64,000 bases of DNA from Chaetoderma sp. LZ-2023a (taxonomy: Eukaryota; Mollusca; Caudofoveata; Chaetodermatida; Chaetodermatidae), in assembly GCA_034401795.1 (NCBI GenBank), contig JAVVLW010002688.1, positions 62,001-126,000 of the forward strand. Reading direction: 5' to 3'. The first letter of the stretch is position 1. Each line of letters begins with the position of its first letter. Of this stretch, positions 32,791 through 44,268 are shown in pieces. Both the position numbers and the translations under genes were made by a program. The notes under the pieces are model-generated. The model searched no databases. It was not told the DNA's origin and saw only the letters and a program-made list of their open reading frames with translations.

Positions 32791-34870
32791 TTTAGATCCA
32801 GCTCATGACCAAAACTTGGAAATCCAGCTTTATGACACCAGTATTTATTGAGTTGAAATCTGATCTGAATTGAATTTGTCGTTTCTGAGCTATATATAGA
32901 TCCTGATTTTGATACAAATTCCGATGCTTTTTGTCTCTCCTGCGAAGCAGAAAGCGAGACATAGGGATCACTAATTCCGGCGGCGTCGTCATTGGCGGCG
33001 GCGTCGTCCGTCATTTGTGCAGTTTTAGTTAAGGTTTTTTAATCAACCGATCTCAATGAAACTTTACAGAAGTGATCTGGTCCTGGGGGTGGGAAATGTG
33101 GGGTAAACAATAATTTTTCCAAAGCGTGTCATGTCGCATATCAGTTTCAAGCCAATGATGAGTAGACTACAGTACACGGAATTATTTTGATCTTGGGTTA
33201 ATCTGTGGGTGGGGGGGGGATCAAAAGAGGGCACCAATCGATTGCAATGCAACTCCTCATAGACCATTTCACACAGAAACTTGAAACTTTCGGTATGATT
33301 ACACATATGGCGAGGAATGTCCATGGCACTTTTGAAATTTTGTTATCCCCCGAGGGGTGGGTTAGTGTGGGTAAAAAATTTAATTTATCCAAATGTGGTC
33401 ATGCCACATATCATTTTTACAGTACAAAGAATTAGTTTGGTCTTGGGTCAAGCTGAGGGTAGGGGCGGGGTCAAAAGTGGGAACCAATCGATTGTAAAGC
33501 AGCTCGTTCTAGACCATTTCGCATCCAAATATGTATTATGCTGATTGTTTTTGAAAATGTTTCTTCCTTTTTCAAACTATAAAATTTGCTTATGTTTGGA
33601 CCATTTGCCTTACGGATAACCCCAGGTTGTTAGTTGTCATTACAATGACTTCAGGTTACTCCTGGGCAGAAAGGCTTTATGGTTCAGTCTCCAAGCTGTG
33701 CTTGCCCGATGGGTAGTACCATGGGTATTTTGAATAGGCATGTTGATTGTTAAATTTCAAAATGAGACTGTATCCGACGGTCCATCATATCCTGTGATCT
33801 ACAATTAATATACAGTACAGGTAAGCCATTTGCTATCTTCTGCTAGCTCTTGTGCAATTCTGGTATGACCCCAGGGGTACGGCCCTGGGGTGGGAAATGT
33901 GGGGTAAAAAATAAAATTCTTCTAAAGGTGGTCATGTCACATATCATTTTGAAGCCAATGATGAGTAGACAACTGTACACGGAATTATTTTGATCTTGGG
34001 TCAAACTGATGGTATGGGGGGTGTGTAAAAAATGGGCACCAATCGATTGTAACTCAACTAATCCTAGACAATTTCACATAGAAACTTGAAACTTTCGGTA
34101 TGATTACACATATGGCCAGGGATGTGCATAACACATTGGAATTTTGATATCACCCCAGGGGCAGGGGTGGGGGAATGGAGGGTGGGGCAGAAAATAAATC
34201 TAAATAAACAATTAAATGTGGTCAAATCACACATCATTTTGAAGCTTGTAGTTAGTAGACTACAGTACAACACATTATTTTGTTCTTATAGTAATGGCAG
34301 TGGCCAGGGATCAAATGGCAATCTAATTCCATATATGTACATGGCTTGGACATTATTTTTTCACAGAATATTTAGTCCTGGGCAGATTGGGTCCTGTGGC
34401 AGCCGGATCCTGCGGTAGCTTAAAAACGTCAGATATTGGTATCTTCAGATACCTCTTGTTTTTTATAGTCTTTTTTATGGACCACTCATTTTCAACATAG
34501 GCTCACCAGATAAACATGATTTTACAGCAGAGTTATATACTATGCACTGGTATTATCTGCATCGTTACTAGTTTCAAGATCAGACGTTCCACAGTTTGGT
34601 AAAAGTGTCCATGTTTGATTCGTTACACTACTTTGTTGGTGGCTTACTGAATGTGTATTACAAACCAAGCCAAGTTTGCTTGGGCAATCCACACTATCCA
34701 TGCCTTTACAGGCAAGACATTGTACGCTTCAGCGTTCTTGTTTTAATGCCAGGTAATAATGGCATCTGAAAATCGTCTTTTATAACAACAGCCTTTCTTG
34801 TGTGAAAATCTGAGCCGAATCTAATCAGCAGTTTCAGAGATATCCATAGATTTGTTCAGATATGCTCATA
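32790..34870. repeat. Complex tandem repeat region with G-rich 200-300 bp units
   Basis: After a leader (ATTGAATTTGTCGTTTCTGA, GATGCTTTTTGTCTC, GGCGGCGTCGTC), units with GGGGTGGGAAATGTGGGGTA, AGCCAATGATGAGTAGAC, ACGGAATTATTTTGATC and AAACTTGAAACTTTCGG recur at about 33080, 33330, 33890 and 34130. The leader and the trailing piece (GTAATAATGGCATCTGAAAA at 34750) occur joined at 36870-37040. That second copy lacks the G-rich array. Confidence 0.7.
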
Positions 34871-36830
34871 GCGACATATATGCTGACAGACAATACAATA
34901 CAATACCAGTTATTTCTTTTAGGTCATCAATGACCACATTTCAATTTGAATTCCCAAGAAAAATGTACGTGGTCTGTAACCAATTAAAAAGATTTCAAGT
35001 TGTACAGGGGCTAGGGTTCTGCTGAACATATCTATAAGATTGTATGAATAACCAATAATTATTTTGTCGCAATGCAATCCAGATGTGATGATTTATTACC
35101 CATTTCATTCTCTATAGAAACCACAAGCATTTAAAAGGATGCTAATCTCATCTCAAATGTTGTACTGCACTTATAGATTATGGTATATAGATTCCATATC
35201 ATTCATATCCTGTCACATTACTCTAGCTGCATAGAAATTATTTGCGTTGTAATATTGTGTATATGTTGAATAGTGATCGCCGCCATTTTGTCTCCTCAAG
35301 CGATAGTGTGTGATGTCATATAAGTGCCAGTGTATTACATTCCACATTATGTAATACTCATCTTGTTGAATATTTTGGAACAAATTTGACTGAAAGTTGT
35401 TGCTGCATAAGGCTCCAACAACTTCCAGTCAATTTAGTTCCAAAATATTCAACAGCTTACCTGTATGGTTGCTTTTACACGACATTGTCAGACTATAGAT
35501 GGCGCCTCTATGACTGAGGCAGACACATTAGGCTTTTCTGATTGGTTGAAAAGTAAATCATGACAGCCATCATAGGGTGTAGAAATATACCAACATTTAG
35601 CTAGTAAAGCCTGAATATCTTTCTTTAGCAGCATTATAAAAAGTTTAAAATTACCTGTATAGATTTTGAGTGGCATATTCTATCACCTGAATAGCTATCA
35701 AGAGTCGAGGTTAGTTATCCTTGAATCTACTCCCTGTCAGTCAAATTGAGCTTTTATATAAGGATATTATATCATATTATACTATACTATTCATAGTTAG
35801 CTCATGTGAATTCAGATTTCTGATGTATCATAATGAATTATAACTTTTATCAAATGAAATGTACATATAGAGCACCATGATAATCTTGGCATCTATAGAC
35901 TAGCATATTTTAATTGAGACTAATTTTAACCCATTTCATTCTATATAGATGCGATAAACATGTATTATATGTAATAGGCAATTTCATTTTAAAATCAGCT
36001 TGCTTAAGGTAATAACTACTTTTCATTAAATTGTTTCGAAACAATTCACCAGCTTTCATATTGTGTTTGAAACCAAGTTTCCTTGAATTCAGGAAGCAGA
36101 ATGATAAAGATTAACAAAAAATTATTATTCTGAAAAATCTACAGAACAGACACAGTGATATAATTATCTGTAACTGTTGATGAGTATGAAGGACAATTAA
36201 TAAATTTATAAGAAAAACGTATACACTTGCTGTTATCACTTGGAAGTCATTCCCGAACATGTTTTCTTGCAAACACAGATTGATAGACCATTAGCTTTTC
36301 ACCACTCCAAAACACAGTTGCATAAATGTGGCAGGACTTATTACCATATATTAAGTAATCTCACAGGTCCTAATGCCATCATTAATGTCAACATCAAATT
36401 CACGAGCTTTAACTAGGTCATTGGCAGGTGTCATAATCCTCATGGTCGGTGTGCATCATGGTTCGGGAGCTAATCTTGGTCAAATTAATGTAAAGTACTC
36501 CACACTTGTCTGCTGAGAAAATCGCTGTCATGGGCTTTTGGCACGTGTTACGAAATGCTGCAATGTTGTGGAGCTGATGAACAGTCGTGACACCAGGAAT
36601 AACAAAGCAATGGCAAATGTATGTGGTTACTATTTTGAGTTACAGTATTTCAAAAACAAGTTCTTCATATTACTGAAAATGATTGCAGTTTATAGTGTTG
36701 AAAAGGTTATAATAAGCGTATGCCATCTTATTAGTTTACTCAATTTTATTATAAATCTTTTTGAACACGGCCACGTAAGACAACCTAGATTACTTTGAAA
36801 ATAATTAGATTGAATATATTTTGCAAGACG
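34870..36830. other. Gene 2 intron, mostly unique
   Basis: Apart from a decayed family A core at 35366-35470 I see no exon, RNA gene or tandem array. Frames at 35488 and 36538 have no recognisable product. Confidence 0.4.
35366..35470. mobile_element. Family A core with both palindrome arms, diverged
   Basis: TTGAATATTTTGGAACAAAT, GACTGAAAGTTGTTGCTGC and the mirrored arm CAACAACTTCCAGTCAATTT with AAATATTCAACAGC remain. The side arms are lost except for ACCTGTATGGTT. Confidence 0.75.
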
Positions 36831-36859
36831 TGGCGGCAAGTATTTCCCAAATTTGAACT

Positions 36860-37047
36860 GAATCTTAATTGAAACTGGGAAATCCTTTTTTTACGACACC
36901 AATCTTTATTGAGTCAAAATCTTAGATGAATTGAATTTGTAGTTTCTGAGCTATTTATAGATCCTGAATTTGATACAAATTCAGATGCTTTTTTTAATTC
37001 CGGGTAATAATGGCATCTGAAAATCCTCTTTTATAACAACAGCCTTT
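36860..37047. repeat. Second copy of the 32790/34740 repeat, ending at the fossil boundary
   Basis: GATGAATTGAATTTGTAGTT, GATACAAATTCAGATGC and GGTAATAATGGCATCTGAAA match the two outer pieces of the region at 32790-34870. It breaks off after AACAACAGCCTTTC. The first copy continues with TTGTGTGAAAATC at this point, so 37047 marks the left edge of a later insertion. Confidence 0.65.
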
Positions 37048-37051
37048 CTAA

Positions 37052-37273
37052 CTAGCAGGCTAACACGAGCCATGGACCAGAAACGCCAAAGAATGTGCCT
37101 ACCCCCAAGGCGATGGCTGGAATAGCCTCAGAGATGATCTCAACTCCATGGAGAGCATTGTTGGCGATTTTGCAGACTGTCTCGCCAGCCTTCATCGTGA
37201 ACAGAGCAATCAGAGCCCCAACTGCTGCTGGTGGCCCAAGAGAGCCCTTCACATAGGTACGATAAATTCCCAT
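37052..37273 (-). pseudogene. Fossil part: small hydrophobic protein
   Basis: A 73-codon frame with Ala/Gly-rich hydrophobic segments (PAAVGALIALF, IPAIALGVGTFFG) lies at the left edge of the fossil element. The two membrane-like stretches recall small membrane proteins of capsid-bearing elements. No specific family is assigned. Confidence 0.35.
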
Positions 37274-37470
37274 GGCTCAGATTAGTCGGCGCGATTCTGG
37301 CTCTACATCATCACCATCATAGGCGTCCTCATCATAGGCATCCTCATCATTGTCCTCGTCTTCATCATAGTCCTCATCGTAGTCCTCAACTGGATCCTCG
37401 AAAGCTTCCAGTTCATACATTGCTTGCAGTCCTGCTGACTATATGGTGAGTTTAAATCACATGTATAGAC

Positions 37471-37653
37471 ATGGCATCCGCAATCTTGAATGCAGGCATG
37501 TTTGTGTTTGTGAACTGCGGTCTCAGCTTCGTTGACCATAAGGCAGCGGAGGTAGAGAGAAAACGCCATAACCAGGCGATGGAGAAGCTGTCTAAGGAGA
37601 AGTTTGAGTACAGCAAGGCACTCGAGCATATGCACCAAAAGGGGGCACGGTAA
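37471..37653 (+). pseudogene. Fossil part: small coiled-coil protein typical of Polinton-like elements
   Basis: The frame starts with MASAILNAGMFVFVNCG and continues EVERKRHNQAMEKLSKEKFE. An N-terminal hydrophobic segment followed by a charged helix with ERKRHxxAxE is a pattern I recall from small proteins carried by invertebrate Polinton-type elements. It is a remnant within the broken element. Confidence 0.45.
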
Positions 37654-37899
37654 CAAAAGGCTCAAGCCACCCAGAACTGGCCGATGAGAGTCTCGATGAG
37701 TACTACGAGGCTGTAAAGCTCTCCGAGCCAATGCTCGACTATGAGGCATTAGGAGGTCAGAAGACGGCCGAGGTCATAGTAGCTGATGTAGCAGCCATGG
37801 TAGCTGGGACAGCAGCTGGAGTTATGCTCTACATGCGTTCAAGCTGAATACCTCCATTTTGCGAGAAGTGAACCTTGCTATATCCAAACTACAGCACCG

Positions 37900-39006
37900 T
37901 TACTCTGATCGGGCGACTGCCCCCTCACTCTCCAAACAGGTTCCAATATGAAAGCTGAGCTGGTTGCCATGGTTAGGCAGGATGTCCCTTCCTCCGAGGT
38001 GGCACTGACCTTCGAGCACTGACTCGAGATCCTCGTGGCCACTGGTCAGGCAGAGTAGGGCATAGGACTTCATTTTCTGTCTATAGAGACAGCAATCAGC
38101 CAGATCGCGCACCTCACCGAGTACGTTGATCCCAGCCACCACAAACTTGTAGTCGTCTAGCTCCCCCACCTCCTGAACCACCCCTCCCTTCTGAACCAAG
38201 GCTGCTACAGCTACACAGTCCAAGACACCTCATTGCAATGTCAACTATAGACGCTGGTTAGCCGTTGCCTGGACCTGCTGATGCTCTCGCTCTACATGTA
38301 TGATTCATTGTCTAGAGCCCACACATTTTAGTTCCTGGTCATTCTCATCATGCCAGACCTGAAGTCGTGGAGAGGTCATCATTACATCCGTAAGATGTTC
38401 GGTGTACACCCTGAGGAACAGCTTGTCCTGCATAAAGGTCGGGTTCACGTGTGTGTTCTCGAGGAGGGAGAAGAGTGGCACCGTGACAGGGATTTCTACG
38501 TCTGGTTGCAAGTCGAATTCTGTGAAGCTGTAATTACATCCGACAGCATAATACCCTTTCCCCTTCGCATAGTAGGAAGGTCCACGAGCCAGTGGAGCCA
38601 GGACACGGTACTCACTCATCGTTCACATAGGTGGTATCCAGGGTGTTGTTGCTCTGCAGAATCTCCCACCTGCTCACAATCTGGGGAGCTCTACCTCCTT
38701 TGCCAATGTGCTCTTGCGCTTGAACTTGAGCATCATGCTCCTAATCTCAAGGATCTGTCCCGAGAGCACGAAGTCGATGAACTTCCCCACTGTGGATAGA
38801 GAGTTTGCATCATGGATACTAGGTCGAATGACTGTCAGACAGGCCTTCCGAGGATCAGTGTGGTGCGAGGCAGCAGGTTGAACTGCCCCATCTGGATGCT
38901 GTCCATACTGCTGCATGTTTAAACGTCTGTATACACAGGGTTTTAAACAGCGATGTTTGGTAAAGTTCTCCAGCAGATCGTCTTTGGAGGGCAGAAACCA
39001 GTGCAA
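37900..39006 (-). pseudogene. Fossil part: capsid-like gene remains
   Basis: Several minus-strand frames (37900-38223, 38305-38619, 38674-39006) occupy this stretch. Phrases such as FIDFVLSGQILEIRSMMLKF and PDVEIPVTVPLFSLLENTHV have the alternating beta-strand character of jelly-roll capsid proteins. Identification is by pattern only and the gene is broken. Confidence 0.35.
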
Positions 39007-39139
39007 CCGGCCAAGAAGAAACCAGCTGCCGATTGACGGGGTCCGACGACTACTTCATGACATCAACATTATCCACGAGCGAGCCAATGTCCCACCTCCA
39101 TCTGATGCGGAGATACTGACTGCTATATAGGAGACCACA

Positions 39140-39821
39140 CCAGCCCACAGTACAAAGGAACTCCTGACTTGGATAATCTACCAGAAGCTTGACAGCACCC
39201 ATGGCAGGTCACTAGACCTCCTCAGGACACCCACTAAGAATCCTGTAGTTCTAGCTCTCCAGAAGGTTAGGGTTGATCCCAAATATCTACTAATGGTCGG
39301 GAAGTGGGCTGGCGTACTCAGCCTCCACACTGATGATGAACACTGGATGTTGGATGCTATACAGTCTGGGGCCACAGATTACTTCCGAGAGGAGATCGGT
39401 GCAGCCGTGACTGAGGGCCATGAGGCTGGGCATGCCACTAGTCACACCAAAGGTAGAGAAGAGTGGTTGGTTGCCGGCCACAAGGAGGCCGTTGAGCACG
39501 TCTTCAATGAATGAGGGTGCGAGCCGCTGGCGATAGACCAGGCAGCATTTAGAATATTCCCCACTGAGAACTACCAGGACTACCTCATCAAAACTTGCCT
39601 CAAGGCAAATGCTAAGAGGGCATGGCTGAAGTGGGTCATCCGCTAGAAATTTCAGAAGAATAGAGTCGAGGCATCTGATCCTCAGTCGATAGAGTTTCAG
39701 AAACATTCTCAAGAAGCTCGTGAAGTTCCTCAAGCTTCTGACGAAGTTCCTCGAGCTTCTGACGAAGTTCCTCAAGCTTCTGACGAAGTTCCTCAAGCTT
39801 CTGACAAAGTTCCTCGACGCT
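39140..39821 (+). pseudogene. Fossil part: unassigned protein with C-terminal 21-bp tandem repeat
   Basis: The frame at 39293-39514 (MVGKWAGVLSLHTDDEHW) and neighbouring sequence to 39640 look coding but have no family I can name. 39722-39821 is a 21-bp tandem array, just under five copies, encoding EVPQASD-type heptads on the plus strand. Confidence 0.35.
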
Positions 39822-39871
39822 GAAAAAGGGTCCGCGCCGCCACTACTAATGTCGAGGCTCAGCTTCCTGGG

Positions 39872-40297
39872 TTAACGCTTTCGCTTTAGCATCCTGGTGG
39901 GATCCAGCTTGTAGTTGAAGTTTTCTGCTTTCTCCAGAAAAGGCTTGAAGTGGGACAGCTCACCTGTCTGCTTGTTGCTGAAGATGAAGTGGTATAAATC
40001 TGCGAACTTCTGCATGCCTGCGATGAAGTCTTGCTTGGTCTCATTGAGGGTCAGGCTGTCGTATATCATCTCAAGCAGGGCACGACCACTCCTCGAGCTA
40101 AAGTACAGGAGCCTCGCATTGTGCCAGATATCTGGCGGTATCTCATGGGTGTACTTCTGAAAGAGGATGAAGACAGTGATCTTGGTGTACCGAATGCGTC
40201 TGTTGATATTGCTAAGGTATGTGACTGTCTTCTGGTCCATCGCGGGATCATCAATAACTGGACCAAGTGGTTCAGTTAGTCGAGCCATGAGGGGCAA
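39872..40297 (-). pseudogene. Fossil part: packaging-ATPase-like C-terminal half
   Basis: The 141-codon frame includes GPVIDDPAMDQ, where IDD resembles a Walker B motif. It is followed by RRIRYTKITVFILFQKY, the position where FtsK/HerA-type packaging ATPases have a hydrophobic strand ending in Gln. The N-terminal half with Walker A is not visible. In Polinton-type elements this ATPase packages DNA into the capsid. Confidence 0.45.
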
Positions 40298-40393
40298 ATA
40301 TTTCTCGAGGGGGTCACCTTGTTCGGTTTAACCCTCCATATATAGGATGCTGGTTATATTACTGCTTCTTCTTCTTCTTTTCGATCGCTAGTA

Positions 40394-40846
40394 TCACACT
40401 TGGAGAGCCGTTCTCAAGATGAAATCTGTGGTTTTCTGCAGTTCTTCCACAGGCCCATACAGCTTTTCAAGAAAAGAGGTTGACAAAGGCCAGATCTGTT
40501 CTCTCAGCAGCTGATACGTACTGCAACATTGAAGTATGTGCTCTGTGGTCGGTTCTGCTTCTCCACAAGGACAAGCGGACGATGTCGTAAGGTGGAACCG
40601 CCTGTACATGTGTTGGTTTAGTCTGTTATGTCCAGTTCTAAGACGGAAAATGGTCACTTGCTCAGGCCTCGAGAGATGATGGTAGGCATCTTCTGATTGA
40701 GGTGTTCTATAGAGTGACTTGATGATAGTCTTCATCTCTGTATGCGTGACCATGTTTTCTGTCTGAATCTCTTCTGCACCCACCTTTGCCATCTTGTCTG
40801 CTTCCTCATTTCCTTGGACTCCACAGTGTGAGAGGATCCACTGCAA
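40394..40846 (-). CDS. LINE RNase H end and zinc-knuckle tail
   Basis: The 150-codon frame starts WILSHCGVQGNEEADKMAK, the last RNase H motif with its catalytic Asp. It continues to FRLRTGHNRLNQHMYRR and CPCGEAEPTTEHILQCC, the Cys/His tail common to I/Nimb-type LINEs. It is separated by a frame shift near 40870 from the rest of RNase H. Confidence 0.85.
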   Translation of the reverse strand: MQWILSHCGVQGNEEADKMAKVGAEEIQTENMVTHTEMKTIIKSLYRTPQSEDAYHHLSRPEQVTIFRLRTGHNRLNQHMYRRFHLTTSSACPCGEAEPTTEHILQCCSTYQLLREQIWPLSTSFLEKLYGPVEELQKTTDFILRTALQV

Positions 40847-40848
40847 TG

Positions 40849-42816
40849 CTATCCGAAAGCATTTGATGGTTTGTAGCGCTTCTTCAAGTTGTGGCAGCTA
40901 CCTTTGGTGATAGCCTCAAGGACGGAGCGGGCATCAGATAAAAAGACAATCTGTGCAATAGGGTCTGCTGTTCTGCTGATGGTATTAGCTGCATGGACCA
41001 GTGCTTCGACTTCAGCTCTGTAGTTTGTGCAGTGTCTGCCTGTCGGTATTGCAGCTGACTCATGTTGTCCTTTTGGATACTGTATGTGCAGTCCGGCACC
41101 TCCGCTCCTAATTGCATCTTTGGCTGATCCATCTGTGTAGATCCTTATCCATATCTCCTGAGGGTACATTTCTTCCAGCATGGCTAGGGTCAGGGCCTTC
41201 TTGCTCACATCACTGTGTTCATCTTTGGTTGTGAGATGAGGTAATGTGGTGCGAATAGCTATGCTCTCTAGTTTGTTTTCCCAGGGTGGAGGATCAAGGG
41301 TGTGGTTTGGGTCTTCTATTTGTGCTGGCAACATTTCTTGGTGTTTCCTTTGAAGTGCTTTTATCTCTTTCGCAAAACTTGATCTTTTAAGTCTTCCTGA
41401 TGACAGCTGTACTTGCCTGATCTTCATCGGGTGGTTGTTGCACGATTTGAACTTTGCAGCTTGGATCAGTGCTTTGCATTCCCTTCCTTTACTAAGTGGG
41501 GGGATGCCTGCTGTCTGCTCCATTTTTCTATTGGTGTTGATCCCATTCCACCAGTGATGATGCACAGTGCCTGGTTTTGTACTCTGTCGCGGTACGACAC
41601 CTAGGTAGATGGTCTTGAAGATCCTTTCATTGGCACCCCATTGTGTTCCTGCCAGCTTCCTCATGATGTTTAGCTTTCTTCTGGCCTTTGCCTCTGCATT
41701 CTGGATGTGCTCCTTCCATGTTAATCTTATGTCATAGGTAACTCCCAGGTATGTCTGCTGGTCCTCGTACTCGAGTGGAGTACTTCCCAGTGTCAGATTG
41801 CCAATCTTGGTTTTGGTGGACAGTGAGAATAGCATGGCTGATGATTTTTCTTTGTTGATGGTAATACACCAGCGAATGGCCGAAGCTGTAATTCTGTCCA
41901 AGGCGAGCTGCATTCTGTACATGGCAGTCATTGTGTACTCCTCGGTGCACCAGAGTACGAGGTCATCTGCATAGAGTGCTGCTTGGATCCCATTGGGCAG
42001 CTCTGCTACAATATCATTAATGAAGAGTATGAACAGAGTTGGTGATAATACTCCGCCTTGTGGTACCCCTTGTCTCAGCAATACATTATGTCCAGATTGT
42101 CCATCCACCAGCAACCTAGCTCTGCGATTGTGTAGGTATGACTTGGTCCATCGGAACATGTTGCCACCGATGCCTGTGCGCCGGATCTTCACGAGGAGGC
42201 CATCCTTCCACACCTTGTCAGATGCCTTCTGCAGATCATGAAAGGCAGCTAGCATCACCTTCTTGGCTTGAAAAGTGTCCTCTATGACCTGTGCAAGATG
42301 TGTTGTTTGATCTTCTGTGCTCCTGTATCTTCTGAAGCCAGCCTGCTCTGAAACTATAGTGTTCTCCGACTCCAGGTACCACTGCAACCGCTGGTTGATG
42401 ATGCGCTCCATGGTCTTGCATATGCAGCTTGTAAGACTGATAGGACGGTAGCTCAGCACTTTCGTCTTGTTCCTCCGTTTTTTCAGAATAGGAGTCATTC
42501 TGGCTTCCTTCCAGCACTGAGGAACCTCTCCATTGGTCCAACTGAGATTAAAGATATCTAGCAACTTGCGGAGAGATGCATTACCAAGGGGTTGGATCAT
42601 TTCATTCGTAATGCCATCTGGCCCGGGAGATTTCTTCTTCTTCAATTGGCAGATAGACTTCTTCAGTTCTGCTAAACTAATGTCAACTTTCATTGCATCG
42701 TGAGTGTTGGTGTCTGTTCTTTCCTTTTGCTCTATTCTAACCTCTTTTTGACGCATTCGTTGTATAGAAATGGTGCTTTCTTTTGCATATGCCTTTGCAA
42801 AGGCATCTGCAGCCAT
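40849..42816 (-). CDS. LINE reverse transcriptase and RNase H frame
   Basis: The 655-codon frame has KKKSPGPDGITNEMI (residue 65), SYRPISLTSCICKTMERII (125), SEQAGFRRYRSTEDQ (155), a drifted AAFHDLQKASDKVWKDGLL (catalytic Asp region, 195), RQGVPQGGVLSPTLF (250) and ALYADDLVLWC (intact YADD, 285). RNase H begins IRIYTDGSAKD (570) with YRAEVEALVHA and VFLSDARSVLEA, so three of the four acidic catalytic residues are in this frame. It is well preserved for a dead copy. Confidence 0.9.
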   Translation of the reverse strand: MAADAFAKAYAKESTISIQRMRQKEVRIEQKERTDTNTHDAMKVDISLAELKKSICQLKKKKSPGPDGITNEMIQPLGNASLRKLLDIFNLSWTNGEVPQCWKEARMTPILKKRRNKTKVLSYRPISLTSCICKTMERIINQRLQWYLESENTIVSEQAGFRRYRSTEDQTTHLAQVIEDTFQAKKVMLAAFHDLQKASDKVWKDGLLVKIRRTGIGGNMFRWTKSYLHNRRARLLVDGQSGHNVLLRQGVPQGGVLSPTLFILFINDIVAELPNGIQAALYADDLVLWCTEEYTMTAMYRMQLALDRITASAIRWCITINKEKSSAMLFSLSTKTKIGNLTLGSTPLEYEDQQTYLGVTYDIRLTWKEHIQNAEAKARRKLNIMRKLAGTQWGANERIFKTIYLGVVPRQSTKPGTVHHHWWNGINTNRKMEQTAGIPPLSKGRECKALIQAAKFKSCNNHPMKIRQVQLSSGRLKRSSFAKEIKALQRKHQEMLPAQIEDPNHTLDPPPWENKLESIAIRTTLPHLTTKDEHSDVSKKALTLAMLEEMYPQEIWIRIYTDGSAKDAIRSGGAGLHIQYPKGQHESAAIPTGRHCTNYRAEVEALVHAANTISRTADPIAQIVFLSDARSVLEAITKGSCHNLKKRYKPSNAFG

Positions 42817-42881
42817 CTTTCCTGACAGTGTTTGTCCATCTTCTTCAAGAGTAATCTTCTCTCCCCCGACACCCTCATCAT

Positions 42882-44141
42882 TCAGTGCTTTAGTCGGTCT
42901 CCATAACTTTGTTGTGTCTCTCTCTCTAAATTAAACCCTGCCGTCTTTTCCCTCCATCTTCTTCTTTTGGCCTCCAGCTTGGTCTTTAGATACCTGGCTT
43001 TAGTTTGTTGTAGTGTGAAGTGGTTTTCATGACAGGGATTACCCTCTGCATCTTCTCTGGCCTTGTCTAGTTTATCATGTGCTACTTGCAGTTCTGTTGT
43101 CCAGTAGGGGCGGTAGTTTTTCCTGAACCCTCGAGGAATCGCTTCGTTGGCAGCCTTGAGGATACTTGAATTAAATTCCTTGACCACATTGTTGATGTTT
43201 CTCCCTTCTACTGCTATATTTTGGGTAAGCTCATTGGAACGAATGCCGAACAGACTCCAATTTGCCTTTTTGTAGTTCCACCTTGGATGTTGAGGTGAAC
43301 TTGTTGAAATACTTCCAGAAAGAGAGAGGATGACTGGGCGGTGGTCGCTTCCTCCTAACTGCGATCCGACCACTCTACCGAGGTTTCTGTGAATGTCTTC
43401 TGTACAAAATGCCAAGTCCGGCGTTGTTGTCGAGTGCCACCGAGTAGAAGGTAGGCTGATCTGTGGGATCGTTGACAAGTAAAAGGTGCTTTTCATCTTG
43501 CCATGCTTCAATGTCTTCTCCTCGTTTATCAAGTGTTCTGTATCCCCAGCTCTGAGACTGTCTATTAAAGTCTCCCGCAATGAGGAAGTGGCAGTCCGGG
43601 ACCTGGATTGGTCAAGTGAGAGATTCTTGTCATTATGGCAGTAATAATTGACAATGTCAATCACAGAGTTGCTGGTTGTTACCTTGATCTTGTTATATTC
43701 TGCCTCTTCCATAAAGGTTTTGATCTGGCTGGCGTTCACACTGTTTCGGACCAAGGTGATCACCCCGCCTTTCTTTCTTCCTCTTCGATCACACCGGAAA
43801 ATCTGGTAACCTCTGATCTTAAATGGTTTTCCTTCTTGCAGGTGTGTCTCTTGGATGCAGCAGATCTCAATGTTGTTTTTGGACAGGAACTGTTCGAGCT
43901 CTGATTTCTTGTTGGTAACCCCTTCTGCGTTCCAGTGCATGATGTTGATACTGGGGTTCTCTTTGGGTTTGGTCTTCTCTTTCGGTTGGCCAGTAGCTCT
44001 CCATCCTCGTCTCCTGGCTCCACATGACGAGTTGATAGGACCTCCAGTAGCTGAGGGTGGGATCCTTCGAGGCGCTGCACCTGCCTGGCGGATCCTCACA
44101 GGGCGAGGACCATTTTGTTTGATTCGTTCTCCAAGTGTCAT
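42882..44141 (-). CDS. LINE apurinic endonuclease frame
   Basis: The 419-codon frame contains NIMHWNAEGVTNKKSELEQF (residue 66), IEICCIQETHL with the catalytic Glu (90), GGVITLVRN (125) and the C-terminal GGSDHRPVILSLSG (270), typical of LINE endonucleases. The middle part with the expected GDFN motif is out of frame around 43400-43620. After the domain a basic linker leads to the RT in the next frame. The first 60 residues are Pro/Arg-rich. Confidence 0.85.
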   Translation of the reverse strand: MTLGERIKQNGPRPVRIRQAGAAPRRIPPSATGGPINSSCGARRRGWRATGQPKEKTKPKENPSINIMHWNAEGVTNKKSELEQFLSKNNIEICCIQETHLQEGKPFKIRGYQIFRCDRRGRKKGGVITLVRNSVNASQIKTFMEEAEYNKIKVTTSNSVIDIVNYYCHNDKNLSLDQSRSRTATSSLRETLIDSLRAGDTEHLINEEKTLKHGKMKSTFYLSTIPQISLPSTRWHSTTTPDLAFCTEDIHRNLGRVVGSQLGGSDHRPVILSLSGSISTSSPQHPRWNYKKANWSLFGIRSNELTQNIAVEGRNINNVVKEFNSSILKAANEAIPRGFRKNYRPYWTTELQVAHDKLDKAREDAEGNPCHENHFTLQQTKARYLKTKLEAKRRRWREKTAGFNLERETQQSYGDRLKH

Positions 44142-44268
44142 TCATTTGCGTTGTGCATAATGCTCTGGTTAGCCCCTCCAAATGTCTGGATTGACACCCA
44201 GTGGGTTACATCCCTGCGCCACGTTGAGGCCGAGCATATAGTCTTAAACAGGGGTAAATATTACTGCT

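Larger units (their letters stand above)
40367..44257 (-). mobile_element. I-clade/Nimb-type LINE with RNase H
   Basis: It is a 3.9-kb insertion bounded by direct copies of ATATTACTGCT at 40356-40366 and 44258-44268, an 11-bp target duplication. The minus-strand 3' end is a short GAA tail at 40367-40380. From 5' to 3' it has endonuclease, reverse transcriptase, RNase H and a CPCG-type zinc-knuckle tail. The gag-like first frame of full I elements is not seen, so it is probably 5'-truncated. Frame breaks lie within the endonuclease (about 43400-43620), between endonuclease and RT (about 42880) and within RNase H (about 40870). It lies in the Polinton-like fossil. Confidence 0.9.
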
